Assembly: GCA_039519185.1 (NCBI GenBank) | Contig: CM076848.1 | Location: forward strand, 29,369,917 to 29,433,916 | DNA from: Astragalus membranaceus | Lineage: Eukaryota > Streptophyta > Magnoliopsida > Fabales > Fabaceae | DNA: 64,000 nucleotides | Direction: 5' to 3' | Part shown: positions 34,730-48,250 of the stretch, piece by piece | How positions within the stretch are numbered: position 1 is the stretch's first letter | Layout: every line of letters starts with the position of its first letter | Made by a program: the position numbers and the translations under genes | The notes under the pieces: generated by a model | Database searches by the model: none | What the model was told of the DNA's origin: nothing | The model's input: the letters and a program-made list of their open reading frames with translations, nothing else

Positions 34730-37700
34730 ATGGCATCTTCCCAAAGCCACGCACACTCTGAAGCAGCGAAATTAGAACAAATAATAACCGAATTCTTCGC
34801 CAAAAGTCTTCACATAATACTAGAATCAAGAACACTACCTGTTTCATCTCGCAATTTCAGTACCCTCTCATCTCCATCTTCAACCTCATCGTCATCTTCA
34901 TCAAGCGTTCGACCTAGAGATAAATGGTTCAATCTAGCCCTAAGGGAATGCCCCGCCGCGCTAGAAAACGCTGACCTATGGCGCCACAATAATCTTGAAC
35001 CCATTGTTGTTGATGTCGTTTTGGTTCAAAGACCCCTTCAATGGGATCAAAACGTCACCTTTTCTCCAAGAAGAGTTCTTCCCAGAGCTTCTTCTTTAAA
35101 AGAACGCCACCCCTTTTGCTGGAACAATATAATAGATAAAGAAGAATTGGGAATTGGGTTGCAGAGTGAGAAGATAGTAGAGAGATGGGTAGTGCACTAT
35201 GAGAGCAAGAAAACAAGAGATTCTAGTTCCAGTAGTAGCAGCAATAGGAGATCAAGTAACACTTCATTGCATAACTTGTATAAGAAATCAACTTTGCTTT
35301 TAAGGGCTTTATATGCTACTGTTAGACTTTTACCTGCTTATAAGATTTTTAGGGAACTTAATTCATCTGGAAATGTTTGTTCTTTTACACTTGCACATCG
35401 TGTGTCTACTTTTGTTGAGCCTTTCACAACTAAAGAAGAAGCTGAAATGATTAAATTTGTGTTCACACCTGTGGATACTGCTTCTGGTAGACTATGCCTT
35501 TCTGTGATGTATCGTGCATCTGTTTCTGATCTGAGTTCTGAACCATCAACTCCTTTGTCTCCACAAGTTATAACTGATTATGTTGATAGTCCTATGGCTG
35601 ATCAATTGAGGCGGTATCCATCCGCGCCATCGTCGCTAAGGCGACATAGTTGGAGTTATGACCATTATAGAGCTTCATCTCCTTTTACCATTCATTATTC
35701 ACCTTCACCTACATATTCAGAATCACACACTTTGGTTTCCAAGGCAAATTTGCCTCCTCATCCAAATGAAATGTCTTTGCTTCATAAGAAGAATAGTACT
35801 AATTTTGATGATTATTGTCCTTCACCAAACTTTTCTCCATCTCCCTCTCCATCACCCCCAGTTTATAATTTGAGGTCAAAAACACTGTTACGCTCTGAAA
35901 GTGCACCAGTCAGCATACCTAATGCTGAAGTTGCTAGTTCACCTGGACACACCAATAGCCATAATTTGCCACCATCTACTCCAATTAGAATTTCAAGATG
36001 TACTTCTGAGATAGATAGAAGTAGAAGTGTCATCCAATATTGCACAACAGCTGAGAAGGTATGCAGTATGCTGTATCAGATGCTAAATTGCTAATCAAAC
36101 CGAATATTTTATTTAGGTGGCAAAAAAATGATATTTTATCTAATGGGTGATTTTTGCTGTGGATAGTTGTTTCCTCTTGGAAAAGATGAGTCCCGAAAGT
36201 ATTCTGGAGTCAAGATGGTACCTAACAGTTCGCCACAGATTTCATTTTCCAGGAGCTCTAGCAGGTCTTATCAAGATGATTTTGATGATACTGATTTTAC
36301 TTGTCCTTTTGATGTGGATGACGTTGATACGACAGATCCGAGCAGCAGGTACTTTGTGATAGAAATTCATTGGGATGTATGCTTCATTAAATGTTAATCT
36401 TATGTTATATATATGCTTTGTTATAAGTAGTTGATGTGGTGTTTGAATTCTTTAAAAATATCATACAACTGCTAGATTATAATGATAGGATCAACTGGTT
36501 TTATAAGGAGAAATGAGCGAGAATCAATGTGATCGGAGGGAAAGAATGTTGTACACACTCTAGAGCTGATTCGAGAGCACCCAACCTCTCCCAAAACTTG
36601 ACTTCTATCCCCCCCTTCTATTTTTTTTCCCTCCCTATTTATTACATCACATCCAAACACTTTAAGTCTTAACTCCCAACCCTCTAAATAGAAGGTTGCA
36701 ATTTACATGTGAGCAAGTATCTTAGAATTTACATGCTATATAAGCTGTGGTGCTAATAATTTCGAGTTCAACTACTAATTGCTTTCCTGTGACCTTAACG
36801 GTAATTAAAAGTAAAAGGGGGAGGGGATTGATTAACAGCCAGATAAGAAAGAAAAACAAGAAATGAGTGCCATTTTATTCGTTTTTGTTATTGCTGTCTT
36901 CATTCAATTGTTTTTTATTTGACACAGAGGATCGAGAAAGTATGTCTCTCACTCTTCTTCCTCCTTTTTAGATATTAACATAATTGCTGCACACCACTCC
37001 ATTCTGATTTTTGTAAATATTTGGCTTTACCTTACTAGTGGTGAAGATTTTTTATATTTTTTATTTACTGTTTTTCTTTAAAGAATTAGTTCTGTGAAAT
37101 TGCTTCTTGAAACAATGAAACTGTGATTTTTATTCATTATTTATTTACATGGATGGCTGATACGAAGCCAACTCAAAGAGTAAAAGAAAACTCTATTATT
37201 AATAGAAAAAGAGAACTATTACTGGAGATAACTCCATGAAATCCCAGAGCCAAGCTCCTCAAAGAAGAGATGTTACTCTTCCAGCCCAAACCCGAAAGGT
37301 TCTTACCGAAAATGATTCACAATGATACTCTCTGTCTCTCTCTTCACAATCTACACTCTCTGCCACGTTGCTTCCCTCCCTCCCATTTCCTAAATTTTCC
37401 TAACGTCACTTCCCACATATTAGGCTTGGGCAGCTGTTTGGCTAATTGCGTATTTGGGCACACCTTCTCATATGGGGTCCTAACATTGCCACCCTCTTGC
37501 AACACAGTATTGTCTTCAAGAGCTTGCAAAATTCGCCCTGTGCAGTAGTCATTGAAGACCGGGTTCTTTCCTCCGGATCGCAGAAATTTGATGAGTCGGC
37601 TTCAAACAATAGACCCCTCTAAATAGCATTGGGGTGGCAGCCTATAGTTACTACATTCTGCATGCAAAGGAGCTAATAAAACATCAATCAAAGTTCAAAC

Positions 37701-38985
37701 TAAGAAAAGAACAAGCACATTTGAAACATTCATTATATCTAAACCACCTCGGCTGCGAATTCCAGTAGCATAACTAAACCTTTTACCTTCACAATTGAAA
37801 TGATCTCTATATGAAGAGGTTGTTTCTGTTTACGTTGTAATGGAAAACCAGAGTTCTTGGTTTCGCTGCTTTCAATTCTAGTATGTTTGAGTTTTGTCCT
37901 TAATAATTGTGAAATATGCGCACAAGAAGTCGTCAATTTCCTAATGAATTTGGCTTGTATCAGGCCCAATGAAGTTAAAACTAGAATTAGACTTTCTAGA
38001 CCCCTGTCATAAAAGGATTTAATTTATATACACAATAGGTGTACAAGTGTTTTACACTATATACCAATTGAAGGTTGACACATCATTAAAAACAAATTTG
38101 TCAATTGGTAACCAACCATTCCATGGAGTGTGATTGATTGTGGTTGTAAAACCCTATACACTGTATGTGTGTATAAATTAAACTCATCGTAAAATTGGGC
38201 CAGTCCCATTAGGTTTTGAAATAGACCTAATACACCCAAGAGAGGCCATTAACACAGCCCAGCACAAGAGTAGAGAGGAATTTTTGAACATGGGAGCGAG
38301 CATTCTGCACACTGCCACCCTTTAATTGGTGGGGGATTGGAGACGATCATCAACATCATCAAAAGTAGAGAATCATTGAATAGTGGAAGGATAGCCAAAC
38401 AAGAAAGCATCCTAATTCCTAATAATCAATGGTCAAATCTTGCACAGTTCAGTAGTTGAATATCATAATAATTTCTTTTCATTCAGATTTTGAAATGTTC
38501 ATCTGTATAATCTTGCAACCTTTTATTGGTTTTGTTGTATTATATATGACATTATATTCTTCAGATTTTTAGTCTTTCAGTTATCAATTATAACAAAATT
38601 ATAATATGCCTCTTTATCCATGTGCATCAGAGCGGAATCTTTTGATCATGGTCATATAGCAGAGGTGTTTGAAGCTGGAAGATTCTTTCCAATCAGAAAA
38701 TCTCAAGGTGCTGCTGTTGGTTCACTTGTGCATATGTTGAAGAAAGCAGCACCTCTGAATCAAGACTTGGTCACTTTTGAAAACTTGTCACAGCCACAAG
38801 GCTCATGTCCTGAAACCCCTAGGAGCAGTAACACTGAAGAACCCAATCAGATTCTGGAGACACCAAGTCCAGTAAGCATAATGTCGACAACATCGAATAG
38901 GAAAACAACAAGTGATGCATTGGAAGAGTTTCATAGTTACAGAGAGTTGAAAAACTTGTTGCTTATGCGTGATGGTAATAAGTGA
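34730..38985 (+). CDS. ATG13: Autophagy-related protein 13, 4 exons with a 12-nt microexon
   Basis: ATG13 is the regulatory subunit of the ATG1 kinase complex that starts autophagosome formation. Exons 34730-36058, 36167-36348, 36928-36939 and 38631-38985 join in frame to 1878 nt (625 aa). The N-terminal HORMA-type ATG13 domain (about residues 10-240) has IITEFFAKSLHIILESRT, DKWFNLALRECPA, STLLLRALYATVRLLPAYKI and AHRVSTFVEPF. A Ser/Pro-rich disordered middle follows, then the conserved QISFSRSSSRSYQDDFDD and acidic FTCPFDVDDVD. The C-terminal FFPIRKSQGAAVGSLVHML binds ATG1 in relatives. The 12-nt exon is the only way I found to keep the frame between exons 2 and 4. Intron 3 (1.7 kb) carries retrotransposon relics. 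Confidence 0.93.
36940..38630 (+). other. Intron 3 of ATG13 with repeat relics
   Basis: About 37140-37680 resembles the end of a retroelement; it is GC-richer than its flanks, and one part reads as KFLRSGGKNPVFNDYCTGR on the minus strand. About 38008-38190 has inverted ends (TTTAATTTATATACAC / GTGTATAAATTAAA), so it is a probable MITE. Confidence 0.5.
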
Positions 38986-39041
38986 CATATATAGTTCCCT
39001 GCTTCTGCTGCATGATATTTTCGTGAAACATGTACAGAACT

Positions 39042-39042
<1 letters not shown>

Positions 39043-39085
<43 letters not shown>
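39043..39085. repeat. (AT)n microsatellite
   Basis: An uninterrupted TA run of about 42 bp lies in the 3' region of ATG13. Confidence 0.97.
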
Positions 39086-39086
<1 letters not shown>

Positions 39087-39774
39087 GCCAGTAAATAAGT
39101 TAGTTCGATACGATATTTACGTTTTGATCTACTGCTAAGGATCCTTGTGTAAATAAAATACATGAAACTGCCAATTCAAATTGTCTCTTCTTTTTTTCTT
39201 GTTTTATGATGAAAACTTATGGTGACCGGACCGCCATCTCGGTCCAAGACAAAGAAAATATGTTTATGCTCTCTTGAATGCCTATTAAAAGAATTACGTT
39301 TTCATTACGTTAAGAGGAGGACTAGTGAATACTTAACTTTACAACATATTCGGATGTATAAGCAACATTTTGGAGTTTACAATTTTAGCTATTGATCACG
39401 CCAAAACTTATAATGACTATTAGACTTGATTTAAATGACACTGAATAAACTATAAGGTTGTGATTGAATGAGCCTCAATTTTTGAGGGTAATGTAATTTA
39501 AAAGGGTAATTCAAATACTTCAAACCAAATTAACTTGTTTGGATAATAAAGGTGGAGAATTTTCAAAATGATTGGATTTTATGAGGTATTTTAGTAAGAC
39601 TAAATTTATAGAATTTGAAATCCCACCAAAAAGTGAAGAATTTGAAATTCCTTTCTTGGTAAAAATGTTCTTAAAAAAATTTTTTTTTGCACAATTACTT
39701 TCTTCAAAGAAAATAATTTTTCAAAAATTGCTCTCTCTCTCTCTCACCAACCAGCTCCTTCCAATCTTTGAATA

Positions 39775-40055
39775 GTATCTGAATGAAGAAGAATGTCGAG
39801 AGAATAGTTCAATGCCAGCGAATAGCGTAGGAAGTAACCAAGTTTGAATGGTGGAAAGCCAGCAAGGGAAAAAGCATTAGTTTCAGCGAAGCTATTCTTG
39901 ACCCCTTATAAGCGTAAGAGAAAAGTACTTTCAGGCAAGGTCGGCTAGCGAACCCCGCTACTCCTTTGTCTTTTAGGAAGGGAAGTCTGAGTCAAAGTCA
40001 TTGTGAATCCTCAGTTTGAAGGCGATTCACCTTCACCCAGCATCTTTGAAAGTTT
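39775..40055. other. Probable nuclear insertion of mitochondrial DNA
   Basis: The stretch differs sharply from its AT-rich surroundings. It has the texture of plant mitochondrial intergenic DNA (GCGAAGCTATTCTTGACCCC, GGCTAGCGAACCCCGCTACT, GGAAGGGAAGTCTGAGTC). No gene is read. This rests on compositional impression and remembered style only. Confidence 0.45.
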
Positions 40056-40230
<175 letters not shown>

Positions 40231-41210
40231 ATTTGAATTAAGATGACATAGAGTTACTATGTGTCAGTGATCAAAGTATAAATATGGATTTTATAAAATA
40301 TGAAATCAGTGAATATGACCAATCAAAAAACAAGGCTTAAATGGATGTCCAACGTGAAGTAGTCTCTTTTCAAATTAAAAAAATTGACCTTCACCTTTAG
40401 AATATCTATACACTTTATTAGTTAATTTTTAAGAGAAGATTTAAAGATGAAAGACTTCGCAAAAAGATGAGTTAATATGCCTCAAATTTTGTATTAGCTT
40501 AAAAGTCACCTATTATGCTAAAGAATTGTTATTATCGTAATTAGTTAAAATAATAAACAAGCTACTGAAATGTAGGAAAAAAATCCTTTGCATGCAACAA
40601 GGAGATGAAATAAGAACTATATGTTACTAAAAGACTAAAAACGGTAACAGACATCATTCATGTATAGAGAATTGAGAAGACAAGCACTGTCTACGGTATA
40701 ATCACAAAAATGTTACTAAAACTAAAAGAAGAAAAAGAAGGTAGGCAGTCAGGGAATTTATTTTGTTCTCTTAAATACTTATTATGGTATCTTCTTTGTG
40801 TTAGGCCCGAGCCTAGAACGAGCTGGATAGTCTGTTTTGCCACCTCTAACTTGGTAACTTGGTAGGTCGGGACTGATCCACTCTCAGTGGGTCGGGCCCA
40901 ACATCTAGTGGGTCGACTCTGTCGGTCGTTGAACTTGCATGTCATTTGACCCCTAGGAAAAGTGAAGAATTTTAAAAAATATAAAAAATGAAGAATTTTA
41001 ACAAGGAATTTTAAGAATGGAGAATTTTAATTATCCCATCCAAACAAATGATTTTGAAAATGAAAGTATTTCAATTGATGCATTTGAATTGCCTAGAATT
41101 TGAAATTCCCTAAAATTTTCAAATGCCTCGTCCAAACACACTCTAAGGGTATGTTTGGATGGAGGGTTTGGGATGGGAGGGGAGGGGAGGACTTGATTTT
41201 CAATTCTAAA

Positions 41211-42130
41211 CTAGTAATTTACTCGTACATACTGGAACATTGAATCCAACCCAACCCTGAAATTTATCTTTATTCTATGAGACCGGTTTGAAAAACACCC
41301 ATCAGGGTTAGGGCCCCAAGTGAATTCATCATCTTGGGTTAAAACATAAAGGGTAGGAAATTGGGAGATCTTTTGAATAATATGAGCAAGCAACGGATGC
41401 TCAAAAAGACTAAAATTCCATTCACCATTATAGGTGACAAAGTGGCTAATAGGCAGAACAAGATCAGCTTCTGGAACATTAGTTATGTTGTACTCTACAA
41501 GGGGATCACAATCAGGGATCCATTTATCATGCCAAAATAATATATCTTCCACATTTCTATCTTTCAAATGGAGAAACTGATGGAAAGTTTTCCATATTTG
41601 ACCAATCTCATTCAAAAAAATAAATCCTTTTTTGGTAAACCAGATCTGCCACATTTATATTTGCTTTGAATAATAGAACCCCATAATTCATGGTTGGTGT
41701 TGAGCTCCCAAAGTCCTTTGAGCATGAAACTAGAGTTTGCATGTCTTGTACATCTCAGTCCGTCTTCCTTTGAACCTCCTCATCCCCCAGATGAAGGATC
41801 TGCAAAGCTTGTCCACCACATCACAAATATCTCTAAGAAGCACACATGATTGCATCTCATAGGAGGGCATCACTTGGACCACAGATTTAGCTAGGCTAAC
41901 CTCGTCAGTAAAGGAAAGGGTTCTAGCCTTCCAAGAGCTAAGTCTTTTATTAACTTTGTCAATGACAAATCTAAAGGTTTGTAGACCAACTCTTTTATGG
42001 AAAATAGGAACACCGGGCTACTTTCCAAAGTCTTCAGTCATTTGAAAACCTAACTCGTCACAAATGTCCACTTTTAGCCCTCTAGGAACATTTTTAGAGA
42101 AAAACACATGAGTTTTCTCTTGGCTGGCCT
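41211..42130 (-). pseudogene. LINE (L1-type) remnant, RT thumb to zinc-binding region
   Basis: On the minus strand, VPRGLKVDICDELGFQM, VNKRLSSWKARTLSFTD and QVMPSYEMQSC are typical of plant non-LTR 'ribonuclease H protein' genes. After frame breaks, the 147-codon frame at 41211-41654 follows (FLHLKDRNVEDILFWHDKW, DDEFTWGPNPDGCFS), the zf-RVT region. Neither the polymerase core nor the RNase H part is present. Confidence 0.85.
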
Positions 42131-42342
42131 TTTGTCAAAGAGCTAAGATAGCCATTAATCATGTAACTCTATTTGGGTTAAAGAGCTAAGAAAAACACAC
42201 GAGTTTTCTAGTGGTTGGCCTTACCGCCTCAATCCACTATTCATATTGATTATCTTGTGCCTCTTGGAGAACCATATAATGATAATATAGTGAATAATCC
42301 ATGTTATCCCATTTTCTCCTCCATGGTTGATGCCATTTACTT

Positions 42343-42464
42343 TTTTTTATAAACAAATGTTACTGGGGGTGGGGGAATGTTAGTTTCCATGATTTGAACC
42401 CTGGACCTCATTCTTGCAACTCCTTCATGTCACTTAGCTCGCCAACCAAACTACCTTCCTGGAC
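42343..42464 (-). mobile_element. tRNA-derived SINE with 15-bp target duplication
   Basis: It is related to 21714-21849: on the minus strand it has TTGGCGAGCTAAGTGACATG and a B-box-like GGTTCAAATCATGG, with an A-rich tail (T run at the left). TGATGCCATTTACTT flanks it at 42328-42342 and 42465-42479. Confidence 0.88.
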
Positions 42465-42736
42465 TGATGCCATTTACTTAATTCAATCTTAATGTACAAT
42501 CTAATGCATAACTGACTATATTGGGATCCTATGGCATTTGTTAATCTTTCTCATATAAAAAGTGGACCATTAATATAAAAAGGGTGCGACATCGATCATT
42601 TTGATTTGTTTCATGATCCAATTTTTGCAAACCTAAGGTCTATATTTCCCTAGTTGAATTTGTCAACAATTTGGCATACTGCCTCCTCTCTTACTTTTTC
42701 TTTTTGATTTTTCTATTTTACTGATGAAATAATCTA

Positions 42737-43950
42737 GGGTAAATACCTTCTCAGGTCCCTTAACTTACTTATTTGTAACGATTAGGTCTTTTATCTTTTT
42801 TTATAACTCAAAGGTCCCTTAACTTTTAAAAACGTAACGCATAGGTCCTTTTTAATGTTTTTTTGTTAACACCGTTACAAAAACGCTTAAGTGGCTGTTT
42901 GGACTGCTTATGTGGCCTTTTTTTATGCTTACGTGGCTGATGATTCATATTTTTTAACAAAAAAAAAGCCACATCATCATCTTCCCCAATTCTCTTCTCT
43001 AAACCCTCCCTCTCCTCAACTCTCTTCTCTCCGACCACCCCCAAAAACGCCTAGAATCAACGCCTAAGTTATTTCAAAAACAAATTCCAGATCTGCACAA
43101 AAATGAATTCCAGATCAACGCCCAAAATCTAGGCTATCCTCCATTCTTTTCCTTGTTGATTTTTAGATCTATTCAAAAACGAATTCCAAATCTATTTCAT
43201 TTCGTCTTTGTTCATTTAGATCTGTTTCGTTTCATTACAGATTCGTTTCCATATTCGTTTCATTTTACAGATTCGTTTTTTTCAGATTCGTTTCTCTCAG
43301 ATCTATTCGTTTCTCTCAATCTCCATCTCCGTGGAATGAAGCTTCATCGCTGCAACATATTTGTAGCTTGAAATTTATCAATCCATTGTTTTGAAAACAC
43401 CAAACAAGAAAATTACCAACCAGTTGGTTTTGTTCCTCTATAAGCAATTAGTTGCTGCATAAACAAAAATTTGGAATGCTTTCTAACCCCGTAGCTATAT
43501 CATCTTCGTATCTGTGCCACGAACTCAAACCAGAATTTGATTTTAGAATAACATCGAAAACTTTGTCAATTAGAAGAAAATAGTGCAAGCATAAAAACTG
43601 GAAGTATCAAAGGAGATTTTTTCATGGAGCTTTTGAGCATCTTCTCATTTTCTGCAATTTCTCCCCTTTTCTCATTTTCTGCAATTTCTCTCTTCTCCCA
43701 TTTTTTCATATTTTAGGGATTGAATGATTTCTTTGGGAGAAACAGTGTACACCGTTAGGTTATTTCATCAGTATGATATTAGTGTGACAGGAGTGATAGG
43801 AAGATGATAAGCGTTTTTGTAACGGTGTTAACAAAAAAAACGTTAAAAGGGACTTATGCGTTATGTTTTTAAAAGTTAAGGGACCTTTGCGTTATAAAAA
43901 AAAAGATAAAGGACCTAATCGTTACAAATAAATCAGGGAGGTATTTACCC
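42737..43950. mobile_element. Mutator-like foldback element A (1214 bp)
   Basis: Ends GGGTAAATACC and GGTATTTACCC continue as inverted repeats of about 150-160 bp (AGGTCCCTTAACTT, TAACACCGTTACAAAAACGC). The perfect 9-bp duplication AATAATCTA is at 42728-42736 and 43951-43959. No transposase is seen. The interior has repeated CAGATTCGTTT-like units and exon-like text. Confidence 0.92.
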
Positions 43951-44121
43951 AATAATCTATTAGCCATGTAGAAATTGATTTTTTTGGCCATTTCTCTGAT
44001 GTTGCTTTACTGAAGCCACGAGCTGGTACCAAGCTGTAATAATAATGCTCACCCGTACGTACCACCTCTTTAATGGTTGACATGAGAAATGAGGAGAAAG
44101 GGTGTATTTACTTATTTATTT

Positions 44122-45328
44122 GACTTAATTACACTTTTGGTCCCCTTATTATCATTCATTCACGATTTTGGTCCCTCTATTTTCCCTATTTTTAAAATTT
44201 AAGTGCCTCTCAAATTTGGTCAAACTTCCGGCTGACATGGCACTCATTTATCCTACGTGGCATTCCATGTTGTACTGCCACGTGGACATTTTGTTTTAAA
44301 TTTATTTTTTGTAATTAAAATATTTAGTTTGTTAAATAATTAAAAATGGAGCTTCATCTTCTTCGTTTAGGAATTAGGAACAAATTAACCAGAACCTGCC
44401 TTCTTGCACACCAGAACCGCCCCCTTCGAACTAAGCTTTACAGTAGCCACCCTCAAAGCCTTATCAGACGACTGAGTAATTTTTTAGCGTAGGTTTGCAT
44501 TTTTTTTGAACATTTTGTAACATTGTAAATTCAGCATTAGAAATCTGGGGTAAGAAGAAAAGGAAAATAGGAATTAGATTTAACAACAAATAACATAATC
44601 TATCACCACAGACACAGCAGTCCATTACATTCATAAAAATCAAGACCCGTAGCAAGAACTCACCAGAAACAAAGCCATGTTCATTTGTTCACTGTCCACT
44701 CCACACAAATGATGAAACACATACAAATAATTATACTAGGAATTAATCAGAAAAAGCTTTAGTTGCATTTTGTTTATAAACGAAAAATGAACGATATATC
44801 TTCTAAAATAGAGAAACAATGGATCTTCGAACTGATTTTCGCAATAGAGACCCTCAAAGCTCTTAAAAGCCCCCTTCCTTTACAATCCACCCCCATAAAA
44901 TCTAACCCTACCATCCCTTCCATACCTTCTCTGCTTCTCCCACCACGACTAAAAGGTTAGCCATCGAGATTGAGGTGATTGAAAATCGAAACAACTTCAA
45001 TAAATCACACAGTGAAGCTTCGTTGGGATTCTGGGTTGAAACTTTCGGCTCCAAATTTTAGGGTTCTATTGAAACTTAGGGAAGATGAAGCTCCATTTTT
45101 AATTATTTAATAAACTAAATATTTTAATTACAAAAATAAATTTAAAATAAAATGTCCATGTGGCAGTACAACATGGAATGCCACATTGGATAAGTAATTT
45201 GACAAAATTTGAGAGGGACTTTGATTTTAGAAATTAAGAAAATAGGAGGACAAAAATCGTGGAAAAAAAGTTGGGGCACTAAAATCATGAATGAGTGATA
45301 ATAGGGGGACCAAAAGTGTAGTTAAGCC
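44122..45328. mobile_element. Mutator-like foldback element B (about 1207 bp)
   Basis: Inverted ends of about 220 bp: GACTTAATTACACTTTTGGTCC pairs with GGACCAAAAGTGTAGTTAAGCC, and the pairing continues through TACAACATGGAATGCCAC to GAAGATGAAGCTCC. Flanks TATTTATTT and TATTTATAT (8 of 9) fit a 9-bp duplication. The interior (about 44365-45090) has no recognised gene. Confidence 0.8.
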
Positions 45329-47546
45329 TATTTATATATTGTAAGAAAGGAGGTTTACTCACTTTGCATTGTTTCAATTTTTTGCATTTTACGTATGGTA
45401 TTCTTTTTACTATTAGGTCTTTAAACACACACCTAGTACTAATGGATCTCATTTCATGTTCACGAAAAAACTGGTCTTATTTCATAATATTTTTGTATTA
45501 AAAATTGGTCTTATTTCATAGTATTTTATTAAAAATGAACTTTTAAAATAACTAAAATACTGAATAATATAATTTCCAGTGAAAATGTTGATTTCTTAAT
45601 TTCTTCACTGAATATTATAATTATACACCACTTTTTTCCTTCTAGTAAAATAGCCAACATAGATATATTTTGTTAATGGACGGTAAAACTCTCCTTCAAG
45701 AGATTTTACACTGTTGCATGTTCAAGGCTGGATTCGAATCCAGAACATTGGTTAAACTAGAAGAGACCCAAATCATCTCATCAGAGTGCTCCTGGTAGTC
45801 GACATAGATATTGTGTTATTGAGTAAATTACATTACTTTTCTTTATAAAAACATACTATATTTTAATTTAAATAATCTTTCTAAGATTTATTCTTTTTTA
45901 TTTTTAATATTACTATCTTATAATTTTTAAAATATTTTTTTGACTATATTAAAAATTGATCACAAAATGTTGAAAGAATATAGGCTTTATTATGTTTTCC
46001 GACCCTTTGTTTTTCATCCTGGTAATTTCTTAAATTTTGTTTTTTGTCCTTAGATTTTTTTTTTATTTTTGTCTTTGCAATAAATATCTATTTTTGGAAT
46101 CAGTCCATGATTTACGAACTAAAATCAAAATGGTCTTCAATTTCAAGAACTACAACCAAACATAAACAATAATATAGGAACTAAATCTAAAAAAAGGACT
46201 AAAAGCAAAAAAATATGTATTGTAGAGACGAAAAACAAAAACAAAACATTTTTATAGGGACGAAAAACAACAATCACAATATTTGCAGGAGTGAAAAACA
46301 TATCTAAACCAAAAATATATTAAGGAACCACTAGTTAAAATATACCAAATCATAACCTTATTGTCATAGTAATTAAACCCAACCTAGGCATCGATCATGT
46401 CAGGGCACTATGTTGCTGGGTCAATAGTCGGACCAACGAGTCAGAGGTTGGACAGCATGCATGACCCAAACACTGCTAAAAAGTAAAAAAGCTAAAAACA
46501 AAAAAAATAGGGACCACATGTATAAATTCATACATTTGAAAGCTATCAAAAAATGTTACCATACCTTAAAATCTTAAAAAAAAAAACAAAAATAAAACAC
46601 GACAATATGAACATAATTCAGTAAAAAAAATTAACATAACTCACCAACTCATTCTTCAAATTCTAGAGTTAAAATTACCAAATCCATAACCTTAAGGTCC
46701 ATAAAGATATAACTTTTGGCTAATTTTTTAGTTTTTTAAAGAACACACAAGACCCAGTTCGGGTCAGAGGTCACCCGGGTTGATATTAACCCAATTGAGT
46801 TGACTGGGCTAATATAGATCAACTACATGACCGGTTCGCTAAGTGATTCGACCCGACTATGTGACCAAGTCAGGATCAGTCTAGGTTTGATAACTATGAT
46901 TATTTCAATTAAATATATAACATAGTTTTAGGATAAGAAGGGGAAAATATAGTATAAACTTTATTATCCAAAAGAAATACAATTCATGATAATTTTATTT
47001 TTTTTGACAAAATGAAAAAAAAAATTGAATCGGCAAAAAGTGTATATTTAATATTTAATATAAATGCTGATAGCTATCTCCAAGCAAATCCTATCCTAAT
47101 TGAAGACAAAACACGTGCTACAAATTTGTTTATTACAATTATTAATTCACACACAGCAAAACTCAACAATAAAAGACAATCCCATGTTATTGTTTTCCCA
47201 CTAACATGAACTCTCTTCTCTTGCTTTACTCTTACCCTTATCGCTCTATCAAAATGGGTCCACAACAACAATGATCTTAGTGAGATCCAACCCACCAAAG
47301 ATATCAGATATGCATCTGAGTGTAATCGGAATTTGGAGTACAGCAAGAGCCAAGAGCCAAACAGCAAAAGCAAACCTTTAGTCCGATTCATCTGTTCTTG
47401 ATTTGGTTATTGGTTATACAGTGAATGCTCATTACAAAAAATTCGGCACCTACTTTGGATCTTAGAGAAATAATGAATATAGTAGTTTCATACAATGACA
47501 AACTTCTAATTTTGAGTGTTTCTATTACAAAACTTATGCCACTTCA
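45329..47546. other. Intergenic stretch with diverged foldback elements
   Basis: A foldback at about 45981-46312 has GTTTTTCATCC / GGGACGAAAAAC-type arms. Another at about 46365-46905 has CATAGTAATTAAACCC / GGTTTGATAACTATG ends and GGGTCAGAGGTCACCCGGGT-like GC-rich arms. A B-box-like GGATTCGAATCCAG near 45736 suggests an old SINE. No gene is supported; the hydrophobic minus-strand frame at 47074-47391 is not recognised. Confidence 0.45.
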
Positions 47547-48250
47547 CTAGTAAGTAGCAATGTAATAAACTTTGGAGCTAGCATAAAGTCTTGATGCCCT
47601 TGTAAGTGTATGAACAACAAGATTTGCTTGCCCCCGAACATAGTTAATCCTACGGCTTGAAAATTGAGAAATAAAATTGATACAATAAGAAATAATAGCA
47701 CCAAATTTTGAGTTGTTAGATGTTGTTTTAGTTACCGTGTTCACCACTGAGACACAATCCATCTCAATAGCTACCGACTCCAAGTCCAAATCCTTTAACG
47801 AGTTCAAAGCTTGCCAAAGACTCATTGATTCTGCTCCCTGAGGTTCCGGAACTCCTACAAACCACATAATCTTTCCTTCCATAAAACTACCATTTTCATC
47901 TCTTATGCACATACCAATTCCATGTTGATTTTCCTCTTCAAACAATGCAGCGTCGACATTACACTTGAGCACACCTGCATCTGGTTTCTGCCACACAATT
48001 TGATCACTGCACTGCCCCCTATTTCCATCACTGCTGTGATTCGGTTTCAGCCTCGAAGTTACAACCTCCCAGGCTCCCACGCATACAACTGACCCAACGC
48101 CATCTGTAATGAGACTGAAATTGGCTTCACAATTTCATTCCAAATTTTGTCATTACCACACTTCCATAGAGCCCACACTGTCATGGAAAATTCTTTTTTC
48201 TGGTCTATATTCAACACTTTAAATAAATCAAAAACACATCTTTTCATTAT
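47547..48250 (-). pseudogene. LINE RNase H-like domain remnant 1
   Basis: The frame at 47547-48080 reads KCNVDAALFEEENQHGIGMC, IRDENGSFMEGKIMWF, PEPQGAESMSLWQALNSL, VAIEMDCVSVVNTV and ANLVVHTLTRASRLYAS. This is the RVT_3 (RNase H-like) domain at the end of plant L1-type LINEs. The Asp-Glu-Asp triad is still readable. An upstream frame (48059-48247) adds SMTVWALWKCGNDKIWN. It lacks the RT part. Confidence 0.85.

Noticed and set aside
35658..35873. 71-codon His/Leu-rich frame inside ATG13 exon 1
   Set aside because: It is a shadow frame of the conserved ATG13 coding sequence.
47074..47391. Hydrophobic 105-codon minus-strand frame that looks like a signal peptide or membrane protein
   Set aside because: No family was recognised and the reverse strand is equally open in places; it is not supported as a gene.
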